DNA of 64,000 nt from Labilibaculum antarcticum (GTDB taxonomy: Bacteria > Bacteroidota > Bacteroidia > Bacteroidales > Marinifilaceae). The notes under the pieces were generated by a model. That model was given only the letters and a program-made list of their open reading frames with translations, ran no database searches and was not told the origin of the DNA. Of this stretch, positions 16,863 to 26,001 are shown in pieces. Position 1 is the first letter of the stretch; each line of letters opens with the position of its first letter. The stretch is from assembly GCF_002356295.1 (NCBI RefSeq), contig NZ_AP018042.1, forward strand, positions 310,001 through 374,000, read 5' to 3'. The translations under genes and the position numbers were made by a program.

Positions 16863-17959
16863 AAATACATTCTTAATTCAGAAACTAATAATCTTAATTC
16901 ATTCCAATCCAGCTTACGCAAATCTATCGAAGAATCAATACTCTTCACTATTTTTTTTGATTTATTAATTAAGTCTACCTTTTGCTTACCTTCCTTTATA
17001 TAGGCTTCCAGCAAATAGGATTGTGCAAGTCCAATTTTTTTATTTTTAATGTATTTTAATCGTTTATTCTTTAAAAATAATTTTGTAGTGACTACAAATT
17101 CCGAAAAAGAAAACCTCAAAGATGACTCAATATCCTTAGAACAATTTATTTTCTTTTTATAATATATACTTAACACATGGAACATTTCTACTAAAAATAT
17201 ATTCGCAATCTCGCTATACATAGTTTCAACATCCAACGGACTTAATTTATTACCACTAGGCCTACATTTTTCTTTTATAGCCCAATTTGACCATTTAATT
17301 AAATCTGGTTTATTCTGACATGTATTATTTATTAATTCAACTCTTTTTCTATAACTAGTGTCATAACATTTTTTTTGCAATAAAACTATATCAACTATAG
17401 CTAAAATAGCCTTAGCCATTTGATTTTTAAAAAACCTTGAATCTTCACCTGAAACACCACTTTCAAATCCATTTTTAGGCAAAGATCCCAAAAAAGTCCA
17501 TATACGTGTGAAGTATAAAGTTTCAGCTTCTTTTAAGGATAAATGAATATTTTGGAATTTTGGTATATCTTCTAAGATTAAATTGTCGCCATAAATAACT
17601 CTACTACCGTATTTAAAATCATAATTAAATATCGATAATTTCAAATTCTTTAAAGTCTTTTTACTTTTTTGTGAAATATCTATCCATTTTACATCCAACT
17701 TATCACTTAATGTATTTGATATTTCATTAATTATTTCTTGTTCTAACAAATCACTGACAACTAGTATTATATCAAAATCATTGTAAGTACGAATCTTTCC
17801 TTCTTCATCAGAAAAAAAAGCACCTTCTCCTCTTCCATAACTTCCATATAAAACTATCGCAAGGAGAGAATCACTCACTAACTTGATAGATTCATTGACA
17901 ATAATTTGTATTTCATTATTTAATTTATTGTTAATATCGACCTCTTCTATAATACACAT
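16859..17959 (-). CDS. Pol-beta-type nucleotidyltransferase domain protein
   Basis: 366 residues. AIVLYGSYGRGEGAFF (GSxxxGxx, residues about 34-48) followed by TYNDFDIILVV (second acidic pair DFD near 60-66) is the signature of the NTP-transferase fold (MNT/KNT type). The remaining 280 residues are helical and Lys-rich with no recognised domain. The gene lies between wzx and the phosphodiesterase gene, overlapping the latter by 4 bp. It could attach a nucleotidyl or phospho-group to a glycan intermediate or protein; an antibiotic-modification role is unlikely from the context. Function is inference. Confidence 0.7.
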   Translation of the reverse strand: MCIIEEVDINNKLNNEIQIIVNESIKLVSDSLLAIVLYGSYGRGEGAFFSDEEGKIRTYNDFDIILVVSDLLEQEIINEISNTLSDKLDVKWIDISQKSKKTLKNLKLSIFNYDFKYGSRVIYGDNLILEDIPKFQNIHLSLKEAETLYFTRIWTFLGSLPKNGFESGVSGEDSRFFKNQMAKAILAIVDIVLLQKKCYDTSYRKRVELINNTCQNKPDLIKWSNWAIKEKCRPSGNKLSPLDVETMYSEIANIFLVEMFHVLSIYYKKKINCSKDIESSLRFSFSEFVVTTKLFLKNKRLKYIKNKKIGLAQSYLLEAYIKEGKQKVDLINKSKKIVKSIDSSIDLRKLDWNELRLLVSELRMYL

Positions 17960-17969
17960 ACTATTTAGT

Positions 17970-19271
17970 TTAATCGTTTTTTTTAATAAAAACTTGCTTC
18001 AACAGTTTTAGGCTAGGAATATGAGCTTTATAATAATCACTAAATTCTACTTTAATTAAGGGATTAATTAAGAATTTCCACATAGGTATAAAATAAATAA
18101 CCATTACTATTACCATTGCCGAAGCAACAGCTTCTATACTAAATTTTGATCCGATTAATATTCCAATTGGCATGATAATAAACGATGCTAAAAACCAATA
18201 AAATTCCAAATTAGTTTTACCCGTTGCAATTATTAGGCTTCCAGATGGTATTTTTATTGATATAAAAAACATATATATTGACAATATTCTTACAAGAATT
18301 TCAATTTCCTGATATCCGGCACCATAAAATAGTAATACTATTGGTTTAGCAAAAAGGATAAATAATAAGTAAATTGGAATACTTATTGATGACACAAACT
18401 TTATAATCTTCAAATAGTTTTCGCGAAGACTTATTTTATCTCCTTGAATAAGTGATAATATAGGTGCCATCACTTTTAGAACTACAGGACGAATAACCCT
18501 CAATGGCCTATCAACCAATTGCTTCGCCAGACTATACCCCCCTAAAACTTCTGTTCCAAAAACATTTCCAACAATTAGGATATCTACTTCTTTAATAAAA
18601 TAATTTATTACTTGCCCTCCAATGTTAAAGACTCCAATTTTCAAAAATGGTTTTGCATCAGAAAACATAAAATGAAACTTCAACCTCTTTGCTATTAATC
18701 CTTTTATAAAATAAAAGAAAGAGACTAATGTAGTATATGCCAAACTTGAATAAACTAACGAATATACCCCAAAATCATTTATTGCTAAAATTACTGCTAC
18801 ACCTAAAGAAACTACAGATGAAAAAATATCGACTAAAGCCAATAATTTAAAGTTTAATTCTTTTTGTTCAACTGTTCTAAACTGGCACCCCATCGCATTC
18901 ACTATTAACCCAATAGACGCTAATGGAATTAAAGTCATCAATTCACTTTCCTTATAAAATTCAGATATAAAAGAAGTAACCAAAAACAAAATAAAAAACA
19001 AAAATATACTAAATCCTAGATTTAACCAAAATAAACTAGAATATTCATTTTTAGTAATTTTTTGTCTATGAAGAATCGCAGTTGTTAATCCTAAATCAAT
19101 AAATATAATGATAAACCCTAAAATAAAAGTAACCAACGCCATTAAACCAAAATCAGAAACTTCAATAATTCTAGTGAGTATTGAAGCTTTTATAATTGCA
19201 GACAATGCTACAACGACAGTAGAAAATGTCGTCCACTTTGCTCCATCTATACTCTTTTTTTTTAGGTTCAT
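17970..19271 (-). CDS. Lipid-linked oligosaccharide flippase (Wzx-like, MOP superfamily)
   Basis: 433 residues with about 12 membrane segments, beginning KKKSIDGAKWTTFSTVVVAL, the classic start of Polysacc_synt_3-type flippases (WzxC/TuaB-like). FNIGGQVINYFIKEVDILIV near 216-235 and GGYSLAKQLVDRPLR near 244-258 are conserved features. It should move the undecaprenyl-linked repeat unit across the inner membrane for the EpsG-like polymerase. It is the first gene of the AT-rich cassette; a 211-bp repeat-containing gap separates it from ugd. Confidence 0.9.
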   Translation of the reverse strand: MNLKKKSIDGAKWTTFSTVVVALSAIIKASILTRIIEVSDFGLMALVTFILGFIIIFIDLGLTTAILHRQKITKNEYSSLFWLNLGFSIFLFFILFLVTSFISEFYKESELMTLIPLASIGLIVNAMGCQFRTVEQKELNFKLLALVDIFSSVVSLGVAVILAINDFGVYSLVYSSLAYTTLVSFFYFIKGLIAKRLKFHFMFSDAKPFLKIGVFNIGGQVINYFIKEVDILIVGNVFGTEVLGGYSLAKQLVDRPLRVIRPVVLKVMAPILSLIQGDKISLRENYLKIIKFVSSISIPIYLLFILFAKPIVLLFYGAGYQEIEILVRILSIYMFFISIKIPSGSLIIATGKTNLEFYWFLASFIIMPIGILIGSKFSIEAVASAMVIVMVIYFIPMWKFLINPLIKVEFSDYYKAHIPSLKLLKQVFIKKND

Positions 19272-19310
19272 AAATTGATATAACTTATTTGTGCTTTCAA
19301 ATTATTTAGA

Positions 19311-19380
19311 CGTCATGCTGAACTTATTTCAGCATCTCTACTTATCGGCTATTAGATCATGAAACTAGTTCAGGATGACG
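19311..19380. repeat. REP-like inverted repeat CGTCATGCTGAAC
   Basis: CGTCATGCTGAAC at 19311-19323 is complementary, with one mismatch, to GTTCAGGATGACG at 19368-19380. A nested hairpin GCTGAA-CTTAT-TTCAGC lies in the left arm. It occupies the gap between wzx and ugd, where base composition changes. A dispersed Bacteroidota element by style. Confidence 0.7.
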
Positions 19381-19482
19381 GGATGAAAAAATTCAAATCA
19401 TTCATCCAATAACAGACAACTGGCAATAGCTCTTTTATTATGAGATAGCTTTGTCCTACCTCCTCGCTATAACAATAGATTC

Positions 19483-20901
19483 TTAACCCTTCCCAATATT
19501 ATAAACCTGGAAGCCGATTTTTTCGAGTTCCTCATTTGAAACCACATTACGTCCGTCAAAAAGAAAAGCAGGTTTCAACATTTCATCGTAAACCTTATTC
19601 CAATCATAAGTTTTAAATTCGTCCCATTCGGTGAGGATAGCAATGGCGTGGGCGGATTGCATGGCGGTGTAGGGATCTTTATGGACGATTACGTTTTTAA
19701 ACAGATCCTTCGTCGCTTCGCTTCCCTCAGGATGACATACACTTTTAAGATCTGCAAAAATTTGTTCTTTGCTCACCTTAGGGTCATATATGTGTATTTC
19801 TGCACGATCCTCCAATAATTCTTTAGCCACATAAATAGCGGCAGATTCGCGGGTGTCGTTGGTGTCTTTTTTGAAAGCCCAGCCCAAGAAGGCGATTTTC
19901 TTACCCGAAACGGTATTGAATAGGGTATCAATGATATTTTTTGCAAAGCGGTGCTTTTGGTAGTCGTTCATTTTAATCACCTGCTCCCAATAGTCGGCCA
20001 CCTCTGGCAAATTGAAATGACGACAAAGATAAACCAAGTTTAAAATGTCTTTTTGAAAACAAGACCCTCCAAAACCAACGGAAGATTTTAAAAATTTTGA
20101 ACCAATACGAGAATCCGCACCAATTGCACGTGAAATCTCATCTACATCAGCTCCTGTTTTTTCACAAAGTGCTGAGATTGCATTGATGGAAGAGACCCGC
20201 TGTGCCAAGAAGGCGTTCGCCGTTAGTTTAGATAATTCGGAAGACCACACACGAGTGGTGATGATGTTTTCGCGAGGTACCCAATTTTCGTAAACAGCAA
20301 CTAAAGATTTAATGGCAGACTGACCTTTTTCAGTTTCGTCTCCCCCGATCAATATTCTGTCGGGCTTTTGCAAATCGCTTATTGCAGTCCCCTCGGCTAA
20401 AAATTCAGGACTCGATAAAATATCAAAATTCGCTCCATTACCTGTTGAATTTAAAATGGTACTCAATGCCTCTGCCGTGCGAACAGGTAAGGTTGATTTT
20501 TCAACAATTATTTTATCATCTTTAGAAACTTTGGCAATTTGACGGGCACACAATTCTATGTATTTCAAATCAGCAGCCATTCCTTTACCCACACCATAAG
20601 TTTTGGTTGGAGTGTTTACCGAAATGAAGATCATCTGCGCTTCATCAATGGCTTGATCCACATCCGTAGAAAAGAATAGGTTTCTTCCACGGGCTTCGGC
20701 TACCACATCGGCTAATCCTGGCTCGTATATTGGTAATTTATTTAAATCAGCATCATTCCAATCTGCAATGCGTTGCTCATTTACATCCACCACTGTCACC
20801 TTTATGTGCGGACATTTTTGAGCGATCACGGCCATGGTTGGGCCACCTACGTAACCGGCGCCTATGCAGCAGATGTTTGTTATTGTTTTTACTTTAGTCA
20901 T
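19483..20901 (-). CDS. ugd: UDP-glucose 6-dehydrogenase
   Basis: 472 residues. NAD-binding [17 protein letters not shown] at 11-27, SVNTPTK near 94-100, [11 protein letters not shown] near 134-144, [10 protein letters not shown] near 164-173, and [11 protein letters not shown] with the catalytic Cys281. It oxidises UDP-glucose to UDP-glucuronate in the cytoplasm. Residues 389-402 ([14 protein letters not shown]) are the in-frame translation of a dispersed intergenic repeat (19696-19737), inserted in a loop that varies in length in this family, so the enzyme is probably still active. It supplies glucuronate for the locus, consistent with the C5-epimerase-like gene. Confidence 0.95.
   Translation of the reverse strand: MTKVKTITNICCIGAGYVGGPTMAVIAQKCPHIKVTVVDVNEQRIADWNDADLNKLPIYEPGLADVVAEARGRNLFFSTDVDQAIDEAQMIFISVNTPTKTYGVGKGMAADLKYIELCARQIAKVSKDDKIIVEKSTLPVRTAEALSTILNSTGNGANFDILSSPEFLAEGTAISDLQKPDRILIGGDETEKGQSAIKSLVAVYENWVPRENIITTRVWSSELSKLTANAFLAQRVSSINAISALCEKTGADVDEISRAIGADSRIGSKFLKSSVGFGGSCFQKDILNLVYLCRHFNLPEVADYWEQVIKMNDYQKHRFAKNIIDTLFNTVSGKKIAFLGWAFKKDTNDTRESAAIYVAKELLEDRAEIHIYDPKVSKEQIFADLKSVCHPEGSEATKDLFKNVIVHKDPYTAMQSAHAIAILTEWDEFKTYDWNKVYDEMLKPAFLFDGRNVVSNEELEKIGFQVYNIGKG
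19696..19737 (-). repeat. REP-like element inserted in frame in ugd
   Basis: The plus strand reads AGATCCTTCGTCGCTTCGCT, then TCCCTCAGGATGACA, nearly identical to copies at about 414-453 and 249-286. Here it encodes [12 protein letters not shown] in the reading frame of ugd. Confidence 0.85.
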
Positions 20902-21007
20902 TGTTTATCCAGTGTATCGTATTGTTTTTATGTTTCTCTCTTTTATTAGCAGATTTCGCTAATTATTGCAAATTTCACGAATTAGAGCGAATTTCGCGAA
21001 TGTGGCG

Positions 21008-21198
21008 TTAGTGCTTTGTGTTCACGAATCGTTTGTATTTTAATGAACGTTCACCAAAATTAACTAGTAAGTCTAATTCATAATTGCTTGCTTTTAGATA
21101 ATTTATAGTTTGTTGTTCGTCAATTTTCAACATCGTTTAATAAATTTTACTTAGGCAATCATTGTAAAAGATCCTTCTTTATATAGTAAATCTCCCAT
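21008..21198 (-). pseudogene. Internally deleted GxxExxY gene copy
   Basis: From ATG 21198 the minus strand reads MGDLLYKEGSFTMIA and then a stop, matching MVDLLHKDECYAIVGA of the intact gene at 22445-22834. After a short spacer it resumes with MLKIDEQQTINYLKASNYEL and DLLVNFGERSLKYKRFVNT to a TAA at 21008-21010, matching the intact C-terminus. About 70 central codons are missing, including the GxxExxY motif itself. The two copies are direct repeats on either side of the wzz-like gene. Confidence 0.85.
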
Positions 21199-21206
21199 TA
21201 GCGCAA

Positions 21207-22370
21207 TTAGCTTTCATTCGTGGAATTGACACCTTCTTCCTTCCACTTATCCTTAATACTGACAAAGAACTCCTTCCCAAACACCATCCCCACACCAACA
21301 ATTCCACCCAAAAAAGTCCAAATCACCAGAATTATAGTTCGTCTAGGTTTTGATTTTTCGAGGGGAATGGATACCGGTTCAATAATGGTAAAAACAGGCG
21401 TATCTTCTTTTACCTGTATTTTTTGGGTTTCCAATTGTTTGGCCAGTTCGGTATACACCGATGAAGCCATGGAAAAATCTGATTGCAAGCGTTCCAATTG
21501 GGTTTGAGCTACAGCCGAGCTTACGTTCTTGTTTTGATCTCGAAATCGGGCCAATTTAACTTGTACTGCATTAAATACGGCTTCCTTTTCGGCAAAACGT
21601 TCCTCCACAAAATCCAATTGATCTTTTGCTTTTTGAATTTTAAAATCGATAATAGCTTGCTGCAAAAGCTTCTGGGCTTTTTTGGCCAGTTGAGCGGCGG
21701 CTTTAGCCTCCGGCATGCAGGCAGATAAGGATACGTAACCGTCTTTGTCGTTTACTTCCAAAGACAATTGAGCTGTTAGGATTTCGATGAGCTGCTTTTC
21801 TTCCATGGAAATAGATAAAATTTCATCTGAAGAAGACGCAAGCGTTGCGTCTGTACTATTTCCTTTAATGGCTTTGATGGTGGCTCCAATAATGAGGCCG
21901 GGTAAGCCGATGCTGTATTTTTTAATGTAGCCCAATAATCCAGGCTTTTTGATTTCCAGATAGTAGTCTGCAAATGTTACTTCCCCGCTTTGTCCTTCAA
22001 TAGAAAGAAGGGTTTGCATCAATTCTTTTTGGAAAGAAATGCTTTTGATTATTTTGGGGTATAATGTTGGGGGGATGCTTGATCCTCCGCCCATGCTTCC
22101 CAAATTAATTCCTGCCATGGCTGCCAGTCCGCCTAAGCCACCCAATTTTGATCCGCCTTCGGCCGATTGTGGTACCATGGTGGTGGTAGCTGTGTATTCC
22201 TTGGCCGAAAAAATGGCGATGAATAAGCCCAGTACCATAAAGATAAGGGTAGTACGGATTACGGTTCGGCGGCCGTTCCAGAGGGTCTTAGCCAACTGAA
22301 TTAAGTCGATTTCATCCTCACGGTTGGCACTAGTTGTTTCTGTATGTTTGGATTCTTGTATTTCTTTCAT
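21207..22370 (-). CDS. Wzz/GumC-type chain-length determinant (polysaccharide co-polymerase)
   Basis: 387 residues with the topology of a co-polymerase: an N-terminal cytoplasmic segment with EDEIDLIQLAKTLWNGRR, a membrane helix near 36-56, a periplasmic domain with a Gly-rich stretch (LGGLGGLAAMAGINLGSMGG near 75-95) and a coiled coil near 240-330, then a Pro-rich EPVSIPLEKSKPRR just before the second helix near 345-367. No Walker kinase domain is fused. It should control polymer length with the Wzy and SLBB exporter. Direct-repeat copies of a GxxExxY gene lie on both sides. Confidence 0.88.
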   Translation of the reverse strand: MKEIQESKHTETTSANREDEIDLIQLAKTLWNGRRTVIRTTLIFMVLGLFIAIFSAKEYTATTTMVPQSAEGGSKLGGLGGLAAMAGINLGSMGGGSSIPPTLYPKIIKSISFQKELMQTLLSIEGQSGEVTFADYYLEIKKPGLLGYIKKYSIGLPGLIIGATIKAIKGNSTDATLASSSDEILSISMEEKQLIEILTAQLSLEVNDKDGYVSLSACMPEAKAAAQLAKKAQKLLQQAIIDFKIQKAKDQLDFVEERFAEKEAVFNAVQVKLARFRDQNKNVSSAVAQTQLERLQSDFSMASSVYTELAKQLETQKIQVKEDTPVFTIIEPVSIPLEKSKPRRTIILVIWTFLGGIVGVGMVFGKEFFVSIKDKWKEEGVNSTNES

Positions 22371-22444
22371 TGCTCTATAATGATGACGCTAATTAAGGCC
22401 AATTACACTAATGGATCCTTTTTGCGTTAATTTATCGTTAGTGA

Positions 22445-22834
22445 TTAATTCTTTTCAATTGTATTAACAAATCGCTTATATTTTAGTGAACGTTCACCAA
22501 AATTGATTAACAAGCCTAATTGATAGTTTGTCGCTTTCAGATAGTTTATCGTCTGTTGCTCATCAATTTTCAATAAAATCGTTTTACTTTTCAGTTCAAC
22601 TATAATTGAACCAAAACAAATAAAATCTGCTTTGAAGTATTTATTCATTTTTTCGCCATCGTAATAAAGTTCAAGTTTCTTCTCTTTAACAAATGGTATA
22701 TTTCTCTTCTTAAATTCTTTACCCAACGCCTCAGCATAAACACTTTCCAAAAAGCCAGATCCTAATTGACTATGAACATTCATACAAGCCCCAACAATTG
22801 CATAACACTCATCCTTATGTAACAAGTCAACCAT
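22445..22834 (-). CDS. GxxExxY family protein
   Basis: 129 residues from ATG 22834 (MVDLLHKDECYAIVGACMNV). It has the name-giving motif GSGFLESVYAEAL near 26-38, then KADFICFGSIIVELKS and ERSLKYKRFV, a PD-(D/E)XK-like layout. Function is unknown; Bacteroidota polysaccharide loci often carry such genes. The open frame extends upstream to 22906, but those 24 codons (SLRGGTTKQS) are a dispersed repeat, so I reject that start. A deleted sister copy lies at 21008-21198. Confidence 0.85.
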   Translation of the reverse strand: MVDLLHKDECYAIVGACMNVHSQLGSGFLESVYAEALGKEFKKRNIPFVKEKKLELYYDGEKMNKYFKADFICFGSIIVELKSKTILLKIDEQQTINYLKATNYQLGLLINFGERSLKYKRFVNTIEKN

Positions 22835-22872
22835 TAGCGTAATTAGTTTAAATTCGTGCAATTCATAGTATG

Positions 22873-22904
22873 CAGATTGCTTCGTCGTACCTCCTCGCAA
22901 AGAC
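22873..22904 (-). repeat. Dispersed TTTGCGAGGAGG-type element (inverted copy)
   Basis: CAGATTGCTTCGTCG followed by TACCTCCTCGCAAAGAC on the plus strand is the reverse complement of the element at 88-119. It abuts the GxxExxY gene and creates a false N-terminal extension. Confidence 0.65.
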
Positions 22905-22924
22905 ATTCATTGAGAGGGGGAACT

Positions 22925-25345
22925 TTATCTGGTAGCCACCGCCATGGCGGTAATTAATGCTGCTAAGGTGGATGCAATGGCCAACCATTTACTTGCACTC
23001 GCGGCTTTATCGACTTCGGGTTTTTCAGGAACGATGATCTCGCAACCTGGTTCTACCTTGGGGAAACGACGGCCAAAAAGTCCTCCTTTGGTAGCCTGAG
23101 TAGTTCCGTTGGCATACAAGACGTATACTTTTCCTTTTTTGGCCCGTTCTGAAAAACCACCACTGCCGTTCACGTAATCTTTTAATTTTTTCTGTTGGGT
23201 GAAGGTATGTGCCACCGGGCTCAAAACAGAACCGGATACCATTACGGTCTCCAACTTGGAAGGCACCAAGATCTGATCGCCGCCCTGCAGCTGTAAATCT
23301 TGTACGGCTCCTGGATTTGCAAGAATAGTCGCCAAATCGATTCCTACAATCTGATAGCTCACCTTTTCAATCTCTTGACCCATCATGGTGGTATCCTGAG
23401 CCACAATGGCCAACTTGGCCTGATATTCGGCCTCACTCATCTCTATTCTTCTTCGCAAAGAGGCTCCCCTCACATAAGCTTCAGGAGTAATTCCTCCTGC
23501 TCTTCGGATGATATCCGATATTTTTTCATCCTTACGGGTAATTCCAAAATCGCCGGCATATTTTACTTCTCCCTGAATGTTGGCAACTCCTTGTGGGCGG
23601 TATCCCGGTGCACGGCGAACGTATACCTTATCGAAAGGCTGTAAGAGAAAGGAATCATCCTGAGGATTTAATTTCAAATTTCGATCCAATGAAAATTGGA
23701 AGGTATGCAGTAAAGATTTTGTCAATTCGCTTGTTTCGTCATAATCCAACACTCGACTCACCTCAATACCCGCAACTTCGGCTTCCTCTTTAAAACCACC
23801 TGCCTGAAAAATCAAATCTCCAATGCGTAAATTCTCTGCCCATGCAAAGGTTCCGGCAAACTGAACTTCACCAACAATCTCAACCGTGCGTGCCTCACGC
23901 ATATCAAATATGGATGAAATCTGAACCCGATCTTCCCGTTGAAGTTCAAAATCAATTTTTCCATTCACAACATCACGAACTGAAAAAGAAACAGCCTTCA
24001 GACTCAGATCTTCCTGCTTTCTTGTAATTACTGCCCGTTCCATAAAAGCTTCTTCCTTGAGTCCTTCCGCTTTTTGAATCAATTCCGAAAGCTGCAAACC
24101 TTCGGTTAATTCGTAATTCCCTGGTCGGTATACTGCACCATCAATACTTACCCGGTTTTCGAAACGTTCGGTAAGCATTCCTGCAACCAATCTGTCACCA
24201 TTCATCAATTGAACCTGATCGTATTGATCTGAAGAGACTCCTTTAAAAGTAAGTGTTCGGGTATTGTTACGGTACAATTCCAAACGGTGAGTGTATGCTT
24301 TATCCGTAAAGCCACCTGCAAAACGAAGCAAATCGGCTACTGTTTCATCGCTTTGCGCCTCAAACAAGCCAGTCCGTTTAAATTCGCCTTCCACTCTCAC
24401 TCTTTTGGCATAAGGACGAACCAAAACCACATCCTGATCGCGTAACTGTATGTTGTTTTGAGTTTTTCCATCAATTAAATAAGCGTATACATCTACACTG
24501 CACACCAATTTTCCATCGCGCAAAACATCAATGGAACGAAACGATCCATTTTCATTGGGCCCTCCGGCCAAGTACAAGGCATTAAAAGCTGATGCTGTGG
24601 CTGGCAAGGAGTAGGTGCCTGGTAAATTCACTTCACCAATTACGTTTACCTTCACCCCTTTTAGGTTACCCATACTAACATCAGAGAACGTATTTGGACG
24701 ATCGTCACCCATGCCATTGTAGATGGAAATCAATCTGTTTTTAATTTTTTGCTGTGCATCTTTAAAAGAAATACCATACACATGAACAGGCCCTAAGTCT
24801 GGAATAGAAATGGCGCCGTTTTTTTGAACTGTTAACTGATAATTTTGCTGAGAGGCTCCATAAACAGCAATATTCACCTCATCGCCTATTCCTAAAGCGT
24901 AGGATTCAGAAACCGGTACGTCCATTGTCGGTTCGAAACTTAAATTTTTTGAATTGAAAAATTGAAAGCCAAAAATCTCTTTATTTTTATCAGTGGCTTT
25001 AAAGGCTACTTTCTCAGAAAGCTTTTCCTCCGGCACCAAAATCTCTTCCAATTCATCGTCCTTGGTGACTCCGTTTCTCTTTCCACTTTTATACTCGCTG
25101 ATCTTTTTCACCATTTGATCGATCTGCAACTGAGAAGCTCCTCTGGCTCTTGCCAATGCCATTGCCCCTTCCATGCTCATGCCATTTTTCTCCATTTCGG
25201 CAATCAATTTTTCTATCTGAGCGTCGCTCATTGCCTCAACATTTACACTTGCAGGATTGATATTTGTGTTTTGAGAGTTTGCAGCCCCAAGTACTAGTAG
25301 CGCAAACAAGCAAGTCAGAAACATTTTTTTAATCGACCCAATCAT
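22925..25345 (-). CDS. SLBB-domain polysaccharide export protein (Wza-like)
   Basis: 806 residues with a signal peptide (MFLTCLFALLVLGAANSQ), an N-terminal DAQIEKLIAEMEKNGMSMEG helical region typical of Bacteroidota exporters, a Poly_export domain near 135-215 (ESYALGIGDEVNIAVYGASQ), then about six SLBB units (for example KGVKVNVIGEVNLPGTYSLP, NRVSIDGAVYRPGNYELTEG, RTVEIVGEVQFAGTFAWAEN, ANIQGEVKYAGDFGITR) and a C-terminal hydrophobic helix. This is the outer-membrane exit of the Wzx/Wzy pathway. It is the first gene of the leftward transcription unit, with a candidate promoter at 25451-25458. Confidence 0.92.
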   Translation of the reverse strand: MIGSIKKMFLTCLFALLVLGAANSQNTNINPASVNVEAMSDAQIEKLIAEMEKNGMSMEGAMALARARGASQLQIDQMVKKISEYKSGKRNGVTKDDELEEILVPEEKLSEKVAFKATDKNKEIFGFQFFNSKNLSFEPTMDVPVSESYALGIGDEVNIAVYGASQQNYQLTVQKNGAISIPDLGPVHVYGISFKDAQQKIKNRLISIYNGMGDDRPNTFSDVSMGNLKGVKVNVIGEVNLPGTYSLPATASAFNALYLAGGPNENGSFRSIDVLRDGKLVCSVDVYAYLIDGKTQNNIQLRDQDVVLVRPYAKRVRVEGEFKRTGLFEAQSDETVADLLRFAGGFTDKAYTHRLELYRNNTRTLTFKGVSSDQYDQVQLMNGDRLVAGMLTERFENRVSIDGAVYRPGNYELTEGLQLSELIQKAEGLKEEAFMERAVITRKQEDLSLKAVSFSVRDVVNGKIDFELQREDRVQISSIFDMREARTVEIVGEVQFAGTFAWAENLRIGDLIFQAGGFKEEAEVAGIEVSRVLDYDETSELTKSLLHTFQFSLDRNLKLNPQDDSFLLQPFDKVYVRRAPGYRPQGVANIQGEVKYAGDFGITRKDEKISDIIRRAGGITPEAYVRGASLRRRIEMSEAEYQAKLAIVAQDTTMMGQEIEKVSYQIVGIDLATILANPGAVQDLQLQGGDQILVPSKLETVMVSGSVLSPVAHTFTQQKKLKDYVNGSGGFSERAKKGKVYVLYANGTTQATKGGLFGRRFPKVEPGCEIIVPEKPEVDKAASASKWLAIASTLAALITAMAVATR

Positions 25346-25450
25346 AATTTCAATAACATTTATAGTGTGTACTATTAATTCTTATCAGCTATATCCGTTT
25401 TGTTTTGACAAAACCCTATTTCAAAAAGACGAAAGTTTTTTTTCGTAGCG

Positions 25451-25458
25451 CAAAAATA
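25451..25458 (-). promoter_or_regulatory. Candidate -7 box of the polysaccharide operon
   Basis: TATTTTTG on the minus strand fits the Bacteroidota -7 consensus TAnnTTTG, 106 bp before the SLBB gene. The -33 partner is weak (CAA on the plus strand at 25472-25474). Confidence 0.4.
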
Positions 25459-25949
25459 AGCAACCGATCTCCAATTCCCTAATTTTTTTAGCCATTTTAC
25501 TTCCAATTTTTAACGAACATATTCAATTGACTAATTAATTGGGTGCAATAGTAGTATTTTTCACCCTTTATACGGCCTGTCAAATGTGCCAACTGACCTT
25601 TCTCTTCCTTTTTCAGCATTCAATAGTAGTGAAGTTCTGTTAACAATAACCGAATCTCCTAAAACTATCAAACGGCCTATTGCAAGTCTTAACTACATCA
25701 TCAATATGTAATTGCAAACGATCCCGTGGAGCAAAAAAAACAGGATTAGTAAATTTATGACGGTGATTAAAGGCTCTTTTTTGTACTTAAAAGAAAAAAC
25801 AGGCCAAAAACACCGATTAAATTATAATGCCCGAAAATAATTCTGTAATTTTGCGTAGGGTAAACAATTGCATGTTCGGTAAATCATTACAAACTGTTCT
25901 TTTTTTCAACTTGGCAGATTTGACAGGTCTATATTAAATGTATTATTTA

Positions 25950-25957
25950 TACTTTTG
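25950..25957 (+). promoter_or_regulatory. Candidate -7 box of the WecA-like gene
   Basis: TACTTTTG fits TAnnTTTG, 44 bp before the ATG at 26002. A TTTG at 25919-25922 is a possible -33 element although the spacing (27 bp) is long. Confidence 0.45.
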
Positions 25958-26001
25958 CAAAACATACATTACAGCTAAGTCTATAATCAACAAAATATTT
26001 T

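Larger units (their letters stand above)
25346..26001. promoter_or_regulatory. 656-bp divergent regulatory region
   Basis: Gene-free DNA between the leftward export gene and the rightward WecA-like gene. It holds a minus-strand TATTTTTG box (25458-25451) and a plus-strand TACTTTTG box (25950-25957). No UpxY-type antiterminator gene is present. I see no further clear element. Confidence 0.55.

Noticed and set aside
16859-17959. Aminoglycoside nucleotidyltransferase (resistance gene)
   Set aside because: Only the generic GSxxxGxG and DFD motifs are shared; the long C-terminus and the operon place it in glycan synthesis.
22835-22906. N-terminal extension of the GxxExxY protein (SLRGGTTKQS)
   Set aside because: It is the translation of a dispersed repeat also found at 88-119; homology starts at MVDLLHKDE.
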